From the NCBI RefSeq assembly GCF_003048375.1, contig NZ_CP021642.1, positions 1 to 64,000 of the forward strand: a stretch of 64,000 bases of DNA. The letters run 5' to 3'. The notes below the pieces were generated by a model. It saw only the letters and a list, made by a program, of their open reading frames with translations. It searched no databases and was not told the DNA's origin. The translations under genes were made by a program, and so were the position numbers. This DNA comes from Campylobacter concisus. Lineage in GTDB: Bacteria > Campylobacterota > Campylobacteria > Campylobacterales > Campylobacteraceae. Position 1 is the stretch's first letter; each line of letters begins with the position of its first letter. This document shows positions 47,175 through 55,820 of the stretch, one piece after another.

Positions 47175-48304
47175 AAATTTTTATAATCGGCAATCTCGCC
47201 TCCACGATGATAAATTTTAGAAAAGAATTTATTAAAATGCTTGTATCAAGTGAGCATGAGGTTTATTGTTTGGCTAGTGACTACGATAAAAAAAGTAGAG
47301 AAAAAATAAGCTCTTTTGGTGCAATCCCACTTGACTATACTTTAAATGCAAAGGGTTTAAATCCATTTAAAGACGCTATTGCTACGTTTGATTTGATTAA
47401 GCTATTTAGGCAACATAGTCCAGATGTAGTTTTTTCTTTTTTTGTTAAGCCAGTCATTTTTGCAACTATAGCTGCAAAAATAGCAAGAGTGCCACGAATA
47501 GTTGGTATGATAGAAGGACTTGGTGGGGCTTTTACTGTCCACAAGAGCGGTCAAACAAAAAAGGCGAAAATTATCAAGGCAATACAGATTTTTCTATATA
47601 AAATTTCCTTACCACCTCTTGATGAACTTATCTTTTTAAATAACGATGATAAAAAAGAGCTAATAGATACTTATAATATAAATGCAAAAAGTGTCAATAT
47701 ACTGGGTGGCATAGGTGTCGATCTGAAAAAATTTTCATACTCTAAAGCAACAAGTGATCCCGTTAGTTTTATATTCATAGGTAGATTGCTTACAGAAAAG
47801 GGTATTTTTGAATATTTAAAAGCCGCTAAAATAGTTAAAGATAAATATAAAGATGTAAATTTTTATATATTAGGTGGTTTTGAAGAAAATAATCCATTTG
47901 GATTAAAGAAAGAAGAGCTAAGGCCTTATCTTAATGATGATATTGTCATTTTCCCAGGATACGTAAATCATATAAAAGATTGGATCACAAATAGTTCAGT
48001 ATTTGTCTTGCCATCATATAGAGAGGGTGTGCCAAGGAGTTCGCAAGAGGCGATGGCAATAGGAAGAGCTGTCATAACAACAGATACTGTTGGTTGCAGA
48101 GAAACGGTCAAGGATGGTGTAAATGGCTTTTTAGTACCGCCATACAATAGCGATGTATTAGCGCAAAAAATGATGTACTTTGTAGAAAATCCAGAAATGA
48201 TAATTCAAATGGGCATTGAAAGTAGAAAAATCGCAGAAGAAAAATTTGATATAAATGAACAAAACAAAAAGCTTATGAGTATAGTTGTTGGATATAAAAA
48301 CTAG
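47171..48304 (+). CDS. PglA-like GT4 glycosyltransferase
   Basis: The protein has 377 residues and an ATGA overlap with the polymerase gene. The N-terminal FIIGNLASTMINFRKEFIKMLVSSEHEVYCLA, MIEGLGGAFTVHKSG, and C-terminal SYREGVPRSSQEAMAIGRAVITTDTVGCRETVKDGVNGFLVP match the PglA/WbnH group of GT4 enzymes, which add HexNAc to lipid-linked sugars. It is the last gene of the glycan locus. Confidence 0.85.
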   Translation: MKIFIIGNLASTMINFRKEFIKMLVSSEHEVYCLASDYDKKSREKISSFGAIPLDYTLNAKGLNPFKDAIATFDLIKLFRQHSPDVVFSFFVKPVIFATIAAKIARVPRIVGMIEGLGGAFTVHKSGQTKKAKIIKAIQIFLYKISLPPLDELIFLNNDDKKELIDTYNINAKSVNILGGIGVDLKKFSYSKATSDPVSFIFIGRLLTEKGIFEYLKAAKIVKDKYKDVNFYILGGFEENNPFGLKKEELRPYLNDDIVIFPGYVNHIKDWITNSSVFVLPSYREGVPRSSQEAMAIGRAVITTDTVGCRETVKDGVNGFLVPPYNSDVLAQKMMYFVENPEMIIQMGIESRKIAEEKFDINEQNKKLMSIVVGYKN

Positions 48305-48338
48305 AGATTTTTAACTTTTTATTTTCTAGGCTAACTCC

Positions 48339-48942
48339 TCACTCCACCTTATATCCAGTGCCTCGCACGGTTTTTAGGCAAATAGTTGGTATTTAGCTCT
48401 TATCTCTCGCACGAGCGATCTTATGCGGTCTTGTGATAAGGTTTCGTTTTTATATAGGTGGTGATCTATCTCATCGTAGGTGACGACGTGAGGCGAATTT
48501 TTGCATAAAATTTCAAGCAGCTGGCTCTCTTTTTTACCAAGATAGATGACCTCGTCCTCTTTTCTTATACACTGGGAGTCTTTGTCAAAGACCAGGCCAT
48601 TTTTTAGCTTAAATTTAGAGCCTAAAAGTACCTTGCAAAGCCTAAAAACGTGAAATAAAAACTCTTTATGACAAAATCATTAACCCTAGCGTAGTAAATC
48701 CTCTTAAAAACGCTAGGGACGCTCTCGTCTAACAAAAGCATAATGGGAGTGATGTTTTGGCTATCTCTTATAAATTTAGCCAGATCAAGGTTTAAATTTC
48801 TTTATCTATTGCCGCGCTCAAAGTCCTTGATGACCGAGCATGCGCTTTTGAGCTGGATCATCCTAAACCCAAAGCGGTAAAGCGATGCATTTAGGATGAC
48901 ATTTTGCTCAAAGTCGCTCGAGAGCAGCAAGATCTTCTTCGT
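48339..48942 (-). pseudogene. Decayed OmpR-type response regulator
   Basis: Read leftward, one frame gives a receiver-like start KKILLLSSDFEQNV and ITPIMLLLDESVPSVFKRIYYARVNDFVIKSF, broken by a TAA near 48800. A frame change near 48650 leads to a winged-helix DNA-binding domain (EVIYLGKKESQLLEIL, SQDRIRSLVREIRAKY). A second frame change near 48380 leads to KTVRGTGYKVE, the classic OmpR-family end. The expected first codon reads ACG. It has at least two frameshifts and one stop, so it is a clear pseudogene, directly downstream of the cytochrome pair. Confidence 0.85.
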
Positions 48943-49646
48943 CAGCCAGCTAGACCGCCACCAGCTGGTTTTTTAGCGTCTTTTTCAGCCTTTTGTTTTA
49001 AAAATTCCTCTTCGTCTTTTGTAGGTTTGTACTCATCTTTGAAGAATTTTTGCTTAGTTTCGATCTTCTTTTCAAGCATCTTTTTATCATAAATTTTATA
49101 TGACGGCTTCCAGTACTCAAGATAGTTTCTAAAGCCAGCGCTGTGACCTGCGTCATAGTGGCAGCTTACACATTTTAGCTCTTTAGGAGTGTCAAGGAGC
49201 TTTTTGTAATGAGCGTGCATCTTTTGAGCTTGCGCTGAAGTGTTGTTGCTATCTATCACGTTTGTGTGACAGCTTGTGCAGCCGTTGTCAAAGACGAAAT
49301 GCTCGCGGTTTTTGAGGTTTTTGTGCCAGTCAATAGCGTTAGGATCGCCAAAGAAATGCACCCAGCCCTCTAAAATGCCGTTTTTCGCCTTTGTTAGGGC
49401 GTATTTTGCGATGTTGTCATGCGGTATGTGACAATCCACACATCTTGCTTTGATACCAGTTTTGCCCTTGCCGCTGTGGATATCGTCGTTGTAGGCGATC
49501 ACCATAGGATCCATCTCGTGGCAAACGATGCAGAATTTATCCCCACTCGTCTCATCAAGTGCGTAATGAACTGGCAGAACGACTAAAAATCCAACAATTC
49601 CGCTTATGAAGATTATAAGCGCTAGTAATTTTTTTGAAATTTTCAT
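48942..49646 (-). CDS. NapC/NrfH-family membrane tetrahaem cytochrome c
   Basis: The protein has 234 residues from ATG 49646, which overlaps the upstream gene's stop (ATGA) and has GGAG seven bases before it; a longer in-frame start at 49667 is less likely. One N-terminal membrane helix (residues about 7-28) is followed by four haem sites CIVCH, CVDCH, CTSCH and CVSCH. Such proteins oxidise menaquinol and pass electrons to periplasmic partners. The C-terminus is a Lys/Glu-rich tail. Its partner is the tetrahaem cytochrome just upstream. Confidence 0.88.
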   Translation of the reverse strand: MKISKKLLALIIFISGIVGFLVVLPVHYALDETSGDKFCIVCHEMDPMVIAYNDDIHSGKGKTGIKARCVDCHIPHDNIAKYALTKAKNGILEGWVHFFGDPNAIDWHKNLKNREHFVFDNGCTSCHTNVIDSNNTSAQAQKMHAHYKKLLDTPKELKCVSCHYDAGHSAGFRNYLEYWKPSYKIYDKKMLEKKIETKQKFFKDEYKPTKDEEEFLKQKAEKDAKKPAGGGLAG

Positions 49647-50080
49647 GGTGTTACTCCGTTCATCCATTGTGGCACCTCGTGTTCATGGCACTCAGAGCAC
49701 ATGTTTGTAGATGGTTTGTGTTCGTTGTGGCACTCGTCGCAGTACAAAGTCGGACCATCGTGAACAGAGTTGTGAGGATTTGCCTTTAGAGTATCCATAA
49801 ATTTTAGCCTCTGGGCTAAGAGCTTTTTACTCTTGTGACAGGATAGGCAGCCAGCGTCGCCGATCGCTTTAAATTTGCTAGGATCATCGCCCTGGTTTTG
49901 GTGACAATCAACGCAGTCAAAGCTTAGGTGTTCATGATGAGGTTTGATCTTATACTTGGCTCTTAGCTCATCAGAGACTACTACTTTTGTGACGTTTAGA
50001 TCGCCCTTTGGCATATCGGCGCCAAAGAGATGAAGCGAAAATAAACAGGCAAAAATAGCGATGAATTTAAGCTTATTCAT
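49643..50080 (-). CDS. Periplasmic tetrahaem cytochrome c
   Basis: The protein has 145 residues. A signal peptide (residues about 1-20, ending LFGA) is followed by four CXXCH sites: CVDCH, CLSCH, CDECH and CSECH, with spaced His for second ligands. With the NapC-type protein it resembles the FccB-FccC pair of the Wolinella fccABC operon. No flavocytochrome (FccA) gene is adjacent, so the terminal partner is unknown. Confidence 0.85.
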   Translation of the reverse strand: MNKLKFIAIFACLFSLHLFGADMPKGDLNVTKVVVSDELRAKYKIKPHHEHLSFDCVDCHQNQGDDPSKFKAIGDAGCLSCHKSKKLLAQRLKFMDTLKANPHNSVHDGPTLYCDECHNEHKPSTNMCSECHEHEVPQWMNGVTP

Positions 50081-50163
50081 ACCCTTTTCCTTTCTATTAA
50101 GATTTTATAAACATCAAATTTCAATTGAAAACTAATATTTTTACTTAAACTTATTTTTATGAA

Positions 50164-50169
50164 ATTATA
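50164..50169 (-). promoter_or_regulatory. -10 box of the cytochrome operon
   Basis: On the minus strand TATAAT reads at this place, 84 bases upstream of the cytochrome ATG and within an AT-rich spacer. The leader of about 75 bases has no obvious strong hairpin. Confidence 0.5.
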
Positions 50170-50287
50170 GTCTTCGCTTGGTTAAATTTACATTAATAAT
50201 AAATTAGTGCGCCAAAATATAGACCAGTTTTATGAAGTTGAATTTTAAAGAAAAGGATAATTAAGCTAAATAAAAAGGAAAATAAAA

Positions 50288-50293
50288 TATAAT
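50288..50293 (+). promoter_or_regulatory. -10 box of the tRNA-Val gene
   Basis: TATAAT ends 11 bases before the mature 5' end of the tRNA, which is a fitting distance for a tRNA promoter. Confidence 0.7.
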
Positions 50294-50304
50294 CCCAAAT
50301 CTTT

Positions 50305-50380
50305 GGTCCCGTAGCTCAGTTGGTAGAGCACTACCTTGACATGGTAGTGGTCGATGGTTCGAGTCCATTTGGGGCCACCA
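50305..50380 (+). tRNA. tRNA-Val (anticodon GAC)
   Basis: The cloverleaf closes with a seven-pair acceptor stem GGTCCCG/TGGGGCC. The D arm is GCTCAGTTGGTAGAGC, the anticodon stem CTACC/GGTAG carries the loop TTGACAT, and the T loop has GGTTCGAGTCC. The terminal ACCA is encoded. The anticodon GAC reads valine codons GUC and GUU. Confidence 0.97.
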
Positions 50381-50586
50381 TTTTTATATCAAATTCTCCA
50401 AAACACAAAAAACTAAAAAATAAAATTTAAAAATATTTTTTGTAACTCTGCCATTTTTAAATTTTAAACTAAATCCCTAAAATACGGCAAATTTTTACTA
50501 AATTTAACTCTAAATTTTATGACATAGCGTATCTAAAATGTCACAACTGTACCAAAGTACAATAGTAAAGAACTAAAATATTTACT

Positions 50587-50592
50587 TATAAT
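50587..50592 (+). promoter_or_regulatory. -10 box of the LapA-like gene
   Basis: TATAAT lies 38 bases before the ATG, and an AAAAAGGAA ribosome site precedes the start. The 249 bases between the tRNA and this gene hold no other feature I can identify. Confidence 0.6.
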
Positions 50593-50629
50593 TCCAGCAT
50601 AAAATCCAAAAACATAAAAAGGAAATGTT

Positions 50630-51913
50630 ATGAGTAAAGTTAAAGGACTAATAAAATCTATTATTGGCACGGATGCCATCGTCGCAGTTGATGCTAATGG
50701 AAATCAAAGAATTCTAAAAGCAGGTGACGTGATATATGACAACGAGGTCATAAAAGAGCAAGATGGTGTAAAGGTCGAGGTGCAAGCTGCACAAACTCAA
50801 AATGAAAAAGCTAGCGATGAGACTGGCAAAGAAGTAGCATCGCTACAAGAGCAATTATTAAATGGTAAAAATATCTCTGATCTTGAAGAGACTGCAGCTG
50901 GAGGCACTCAATCAGCAGGTGGAGTAAGCTCGAATGGCGTGAGCCTTGGCGCTGCTGGCTTTACAAATGGCGGTCACTACTCAAACGTAAATGCGAATTT
51001 TGGCGATCTAAGCTCTCAAGCAAACGCTAGTGCAGAGGCTGTTACAAATGTAAGCGGTGGCGCAAGCGAGGAGGTCTTTAGTCTTGATACGCTTGCAGCT
51101 GCGATAGATAATGCATATAACAATATATTGCCGCAGCCACTAGAAGTATCTGTCACGGCAGTGGATGATAACGTAGTGACTGGAAATACAGATCAGGCAG
51201 TAAGCAGCAACCTTGACATCGAGGGCAATATCTTAGAGCATGAAAATTCACAAAGAACAGGTCTGCATATCACAAACGATAACACTCCAACTTTGGTAGG
51301 TAAGGCTACTTCAAATGCTACTATAAGCATATTTGATGGCGAAGGTGAAAATGCACCACTACTTGGTACGACAACTACTGATAATGATGGCAACTGGTCA
51401 TATACACCAACTTCGCCTTTAGCTGATGGAGATCATAAATTTACGATTGAAGCTAGCAAAGTAGCCGCAAACGGCGAAGAGCTAAAAGCCACAAGCACAC
51501 AAGAGATAACTGTTGATACAGACAATAGCACCTTGTCTATCACAAAAATATCTACTGATGATTTTGCCGACTTAACACAAGGTAGCCAAACGATGTATGA
51601 TAGCAATAAACAATACGACTTCTCACCAACTATCGAAGGTAAGGCTGAGCCATTCGCTGATATAAATTTGGTTATTAGGATAGCGGATAATAACACTTCA
51701 GAAGGTCATATAGTTGAAGAATTAAAGACCAAAGCTAAAGCTGATGGCAGCTGGGAAGTTGAAAGTCAAATGTTGGATAGTGAAAATTCTATTAAATACA
51801 CAGTCCAAGCATCATCGGTAGATGAGGCTGGTAATAAATACACAGAGCCTCAAGCATCAACGTTTTATTTACCGACAGAGCCTATATATCTAGCTCCAAC
51901 TGACCACCTATAA
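50630..51913 (+). CDS. Short LapA-like retention-module protein with Ig-like repeats
   Basis: The protein has 427 residues. The N-terminus (VKGLIKSIIGTDAIVAVDANGNQRILKAGDVIYDNEVI) matches the retention module of large type I-secreted adhesins, and TAAGG at residues 88-92 matches the di-alanine cleavage site of LapG-type proteases. Two Bap-type Ig-like domains follow (about 205-305 and 310-420), the first starting NDNTPTLVGKATSNA. LapA-type adhesins are normally thousands of residues with RTX repeats and a C-terminal secretion signal; both are missing. It ends at a bidirectional terminator. There is no LapG/LapD or T1SS gene nearby. Confidence 0.78.
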   Translation: MSKVKGLIKSIIGTDAIVAVDANGNQRILKAGDVIYDNEVIKEQDGVKVEVQAAQTQNEKASDETGKEVASLQEQLLNGKNISDLEETAAGGTQSAGGVSSNGVSLGAAGFTNGGHYSNVNANFGDLSSQANASAEAVTNVSGGASEEVFSLDTLAAAIDNAYNNILPQPLEVSVTAVDDNVVTGNTDQAVSSNLDIEGNILEHENSQRTGLHITNDNTPTLVGKATSNATISIFDGEGENAPLLGTTTTDNDGNWSYTPTSPLADGDHKFTIEASKVAANGEELKATSTQEITVDTDNSTLSITKISTDDFADLTQGSQTMYDSNKQYDFSPTIEGKAEPFADINLVIRIADNNTSEGHIVEELKTKAKADGSWEVESQMLDSENSIKYTVQASSVDEAGNKYTEPQASTFYLPTEPIYLAPTDHL

Positions 51914-51926
51914 AAATAAATTTAAT

Positions 51927-51945
51927 GTGGAGAGCCTCTCTCCAC
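51927..51945. terminator. Bidirectional terminator between the LapA-like and AGCS genes
   Basis: GTGGAGAG (51927-51934) and CTCTCCAC (51938-51945) form an eight-base perfect stem with a three-base loop, flanked by A/T tracts on both sides. It lies between two convergent genes. Confidence 0.75.
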
Positions 51946-51957
51946 GCGCTTTTAAAT

Positions 51958-53376
51958 TTACTTCAAATACTCTTTTACGTCGTACTCTTTGCCAGCGTCG
52001 TGATCTTTTAAAAGTTTAGCCACGACTGGGCTTAGAAGGATAATGGCGATCAAATTTGGCACGACCATAAGGCCGTTAAACATATCTGCTAGGCTCCAGA
52101 CAAAATCGACCTTTTGCAAGCTGCCTAAAAAGACAAAAACAACAACTAAAATTTTAAAAATTTTAACCGCTTTTGCGCCAAAAAGGTAGCGCACGTTGAT
52201 CTCAGCAAAGTAGTACCAGCCAAGTATGGTCGTAAATGCAAAGAAAAATAGGCAGATCGCCACAAAGCTATAACCGCCAGTTTTGCCAAAGATATGTGAC
52301 GAAAACGCCTCTTGCACCAAGGTGATGCCTGTAAAGACTGCCTTGCCGTTTTCAAAGCTGATGACGTTTGCAGTAAGCACCACAAAAACGGTTATATTTA
52401 GGATGACAAAGGTGTCTATAAAGACGCTCATTATGCCAAGGACGGCTTGATCGACTGGGTGTTTGACGTTTGCAGCAGCGTGTGCGTGCGGAGTCGAGCC
52501 CATGCCAGCTTCGTTGCTAAAAAGTCCCCTTGCGATGCCGTATCTCATAGCAGCTGCGATGCTAGCGCCAGTTGCCCCACCCCAAGCAGCCGAAGGATCA
52601 AATGCAGCTCTAAAGATTAGTGAGATCGCCTCTGGGATTTGGTGAAAATTTAAAGCGATGATAACCACGCCAACGATGATGTAAAGTAGCGCCATTAGTG
52701 GCACGATCTTTTCAGCGACCCTTGCGATCGCTTTTACGCCACCTATGAAAATTAGCGCGCAAATGAGAGCCAAAAACACCCCTGTTAGCCACTGTGGTAT
52801 GCCAAAAGCGCCACTAAAGCCGTCTGATATGGAGTTTGCTTGAACCATATTGCCGATAAAGCCAAGTGCGATGATGATAGCGATAGCGAAAAATCCAGCT
52901 AGAAATTTCGCCCATTTGCCTTTTAATCCGCGGCTTATGTAAAAGGCTGGACCGCCTATCGTGTGGCCGCTGTCATCTTTGGTTCGGTAAATTTGAGCGA
53001 GGCAAATTTCAGCAAAATTTGTAGCCATGCCCAAAAAGGCTGCGCACCACATCCAAAAAATGGCTCCAGGGCCACCCATGATAAGAGCTGTCGTCGCACC
53101 CACGAGGTTGCCAGTGCCAACTTGCGCCGCGATCGCTGTTGCGACTGCTTGAAACGAGCTCATACCAGCCTTGCCAGCAGCCTCGCCGTGCAGTGAGAAA
53201 TTTCCAAAAAGCTTGCCTAAACCCATTTTAAACTTAAAAATTTGAACAAAGCCAAGTCTAATGGTGAAAAATAGTCCAGTGCCGCAGAGTAGGGCGATAA
53301 GGAAGTATGGACCCCAAAGAAATGAATTTATACTTTCAACGCAGTTATTTAAAATTTCAGCAAAATTTGTAGTCAT
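51958..53376 (-). CDS. Alanine/glycine:cation symporter (AGCS/DAACS-type AlsT)
   Basis: The protein has 472 residues with about ten to eleven membrane helices. AGCS motifs are visible: GEAAGKAGMSSFQAVATAIAAQVGTGNLVGATTALIMGGPGAIFWMW, and RYGIARGLFSNEAGMGSTPHAHA. Such transporters import alanine or glycine with sodium, and Campylobacter relies on amino acids for carbon. It is monocistronic and runs leftward. Confidence 0.9.
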   Translation of the reverse strand: MTTNFAEILNNCVESINSFLWGPYFLIALLCGTGLFFTIRLGFVQIFKFKMGLGKLFGNFSLHGEAAGKAGMSSFQAVATAIAAQVGTGNLVGATTALIMGGPGAIFWMWCAAFLGMATNFAEICLAQIYRTKDDSGHTIGGPAFYISRGLKGKWAKFLAGFFAIAIIIALGFIGNMVQANSISDGFSGAFGIPQWLTGVFLALICALIFIGGVKAIARVAEKIVPLMALLYIIVGVVIIALNFHQIPEAISLIFRAAFDPSAAWGGATGASIAAAMRYGIARGLFSNEAGMGSTPHAHAAANVKHPVDQAVLGIMSVFIDTFVILNITVFVVLTANVISFENGKAVFTGITLVQEAFSSHIFGKTGGYSFVAICLFFFAFTTILGWYYFAEINVRYLFGAKAVKIFKILVVVFVFLGSLQKVDFVWSLADMFNGLMVVPNLIAIILLSPVVAKLLKDHDAGKEYDVKEYLK

Positions 53377-53465
53377 TTTTTTAACTTTCGTGATTGATTT
53401 GGATTTAAGAAGTATATTTGAAAAAATATAAAATTTAAATTAACTACTAAAAAATCATGGCCGAG

Positions 53466-53981
53466 CTAAATTTTTACAAAAGCGCCCTGCAAAATCATGC
53501 TTGAGTAGTAGTAAAAGCTGTAAAATAGCCTATCGTCATAGCTTAGCTCGTCTTGATCCACGATCTCAAGATACTTTGGATCTAGCATTTGCTCCATTTT
53601 TGCAAGCGGCTTTGCGTGCTCAAGATGCTCTAGCTTCTCACAAATTTCAAGCATAAATTTAAAAAAGACTTCAAGCTTACGCGAGATAAATTTAGCTGCC
53701 TCGCCTTTTTCGCCTAGCGCACTTTTATAAATTCGCACCAAAAAAACGAGCGCAAATGGCGTTGCGTGCCAAAATGTCTCTTGATATTCACACTCACCAA
53801 AGATATCATCAAGTAGCTCGCTAAGCTCTTTTTCATCAAATTTGCTCTTTTTCACAGCCTTTGTAAGTGTATTTAAAATTTGCGCAAAAAGCTCCGCCGT
53901 ACCGTAGCTACAGCTTAGCCTATCCCACGGCACGTCTTTTATCTTTAAATTTGCGATATATGTTAAATTTTGCTCATTCAT
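53466..53981 (-). CDS. Hypothetical protein, possible toxin-immunity family
   Basis: The protein has 171 residues, helical and acidic, with no signal peptide. The segments KDVPWDRLSCSYGTAELF and EYQETFWHATPFALVFLVRI recall a family of HEAT-like proteins with PW.R....YG.A and WHATPFALVFL patterns, some of which sit in polymorphic-toxin immunity clusters. That memory is not checked. It lies 43 bases downstream of rarA and may be cotranscribed. Confidence 0.55.
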   Translation of the reverse strand: MNEQNLTYIANLKIKDVPWDRLSCSYGTAELFAQILNTLTKAVKKSKFDEKELSELLDDIFGECEYQETFWHATPFALVFLVRIYKSALGEKGEAAKFISRKLEVFFKFMLEICEKLEHLEHAKPLAKMEQMLDPKYLEIVDQDELSYDDRLFYSFYYYSSMILQGAFVKI

Positions 53982-54024
53982 CCTTAAAACAGCCCTTTTA
54001 AATTTAAAAGAGTAAAGCCTAAAT

Positions 54025-55209
54025 TTAGCCCTTTGACCTTATCTTTTCTAGCCACTCATTTAGCGTTTTTTCAAAGCCTATGCCCTTGCTTTTGTAAAAA
54101 ACGAGCGGTTTTTCTAGGTATTTTTGCTCGACCCAGCCGCCAAAATCATGCGGGTAAAGGTAGTCTTTGCTCTCTTTTGTGTGATTTTTTAGATATGGCG
54201 GGATCTTTAAAATTTCTTCACTTTGCACGTATCTTAGGGCGGCATTTATCGCGTTGTAGCTGGAGTTTGACTTTGGCGAGCTGGCTAGATAGACGGCGCA
54301 CTGAGCCAGTATGATCCTAGCCTCTGGAAAGCCTATCTCTTTTACCGCGCTTAGCGTGCTGGCGGCTAAATTTAGCGCATTTGGGTTTGCATTGCCGATG
54401 TCTTCGCTGGCAAATATCGCCATCCTTCTAGCGATAAAGTCCGCACTCTCGCCAGAGTCTATGAGCCTTGCGAGATAGTATATGACGGCGTTTTCGTCGC
54501 TTCCACGCAGGCTTTTTATAAAAGCGCTTGCTAGCTCGTAGTGTGTGTCGTCCTCTTTTGCCCCCTCTTTTAGGGCGTTTTGGCGAAGTGTTTTTAAATT
54601 TTCTAAGCTCACATTTTCATCAAGCGTGACGGCAAATTCGAGTAAATTTAGCATAGCTCTTGCGTCGCCGCCGCTACTTTTAAAGAGATACTCCTTTGCC
54701 TCCTCGTCAATGCTAAATGAAATTTGCTCTCTTATCTTGCCAAGAAGCTCCTCAAAATCGTCACTGCTAAGTGGTCTAAACTCAAAGAGCATCGAGCGGC
54801 TCCTGATGCCTGAGCTTAGCGTGAAAAAGGGATTTTCCGTGCTAGCGCCGATGACTAGGGCTTTGTAGTTTTCCATGGGGATGAGCAGCGCTTCTTGCTG
54901 GGTTTTGCTAAGCCTGTGGATCTCGTCTATGAAAAAGAGTGGCTTATTTAGGGCGTTTTCGTAGTTTTTTAAAATTTTGCGAAAGTCATCTATCTTTAAA
55001 TTTCCGCCGTCAAACTCGTAAAAGTCGTAGTTTGCCCCGCTTGCCACTGCTCTTGCAAAGCTTGTCTTGCCACAGCCTGCTGGACCATAAAATATGGAGT
55101 GCGGTATCTTGCTTGTTGCTATAAATTTTAAAAAAGCTGCCTTAACCGCCTTTTGACCGCAAATTTCATCCAAGTTTTTTGGTCTAAACATCAGTGCAAG
55201 TGAGCTCAA
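54025..55209 (-). CDS. rarA: Replication-associated recombination protein A (AAA+ ATPase)
   Basis: RarA/MgsA acts at stalled forks and binds SSB. It has 394 residues. Visible are MFRPKNLDEICGQ, Walker A GPAGCGKTS near 43-50, Walker B FFIDEIHRLSKTQQEALL, the sensor ASTENPFF, and the C-terminal tetramerisation domain with IYYLARLIDSGESADFIARRM and YLYPHDFGGWVEQ. It follows the PNPOx gene with 2 bases between them. Confidence 0.95.
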   Translation of the reverse strand: MSSLALMFRPKNLDEICGQKAVKAAFLKFIATSKIPHSIFYGPAGCGKTSFARAVASGANYDFYEFDGGNLKIDDFRKILKNYENALNKPLFFIDEIHRLSKTQQEALLIPMENYKALVIGASTENPFFTLSSGIRSRSMLFEFRPLSSDDFEELLGKIREQISFSIDEEAKEYLFKSSGGDARAMLNLLEFAVTLDENVSLENLKTLRQNALKEGAKEDDTHYELASAFIKSLRGSDENAVIYYLARLIDSGESADFIARRMAIFASEDIGNANPNALNLAASTLSAVKEIGFPEARIILAQCAVYLASSPKSNSSYNAINAALRYVQSEEILKIPPYLKNHTKESKDYLYPHDFGGWVEQKYLEKPLVFYKSKGIGFEKTLNEWLEKIRSKG

Positions 55210-55211
55210 AT

Positions 55212-55742
55212 TTACTCCTTTACCGCTTTTGGCAAAATTTTAGCCTTTGCGCTAAGGCTCTCTATCTTTAGCTCGTAAATTTTCATATTTTTTAGCCCAT
55301 ACTCTGCCGCCACGTCAAAGGTACTCATCGCATAGGCTGTGTATTTAAGGCTAAGAATTTTTAAAATTTCATATCTTTTGGCTTCATCTTTCACTTCGTA
55401 GGCTATTGTTTTTGCGATGGCGCTTTTGTACTCAGTCGTAAAGACCTTGCCACCAAGCGCCTTGCCGTCGTCTTTTATCATTTCTAGCTCACTATCATTT
55501 AGGTGTGGGACTTTGTTAAAGCTAACGCAGACAAACTCCACTTTTCGCCCATTTTGAAGCAGCTTTGCCTTGCTACCAGCGTTCGCTCCGTGGATAAAAA
55601 TGCTCTCACCAACCCTAACAGGCGAGATAGGCACGCTAAAAATTTCTCCCTCATCATCCACGCATGAGATCACGCCGTATTCGCAGTTATCGATAATCTC
55701 AAGTGCCTCATCACGTCCAAGCTCTCTATCTTTTCGCCTCAT
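55212..55742 (-). CDS. Pyridoxamine 5'-phosphate oxidase-family flavoprotein (NimA-like)
   Basis: The protein has 176 residues. The split-barrel flavin fold is suggested by RKDRELGRDEALEIIDNCEYGVISCVDDEGEIFSVPISPV, FIHGANAGSKAKLLQNGRKVEFVCV and SVVVKGKA-like later strands. The group includes nitroimidazole-resistance proteins and other FMN-binding oxidases. Substrate unknown. It heads the rarA operon. Confidence 0.85.
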   Translation of the reverse strand: MRRKDRELGRDEALEIIDNCEYGVISCVDDEGEIFSVPISPVRVGESIFIHGANAGSKAKLLQNGRKVEFVCVSFNKVPHLNDSELEMIKDDGKALGGKVFTTEYKSAIAKTIAYEVKDEAKRYEILKILSLKYTAYAMSTFDVAAEYGLKNMKIYELKIESLSAKAKILPKAVKE

Positions 55743-55820
55743 TCTTCATCCTTTTTTGCAAAATATTTTAAAATTTAAGTGCTTAAAGGCTAGTATAACG
55801 CAAAAATTTCAAGGAAAAAT

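Noticed and set aside
48904-49092. Plus-strand ORF at the end of the cytochrome gene
   Set aside because: It is antisense to the NapC-type gene and the response regulator remnant.
50630-51913. Complete RTX adhesin
   Set aside because: No calcium-binding nonapeptides or C-terminal secretion signal are present, and a terminator follows at once.
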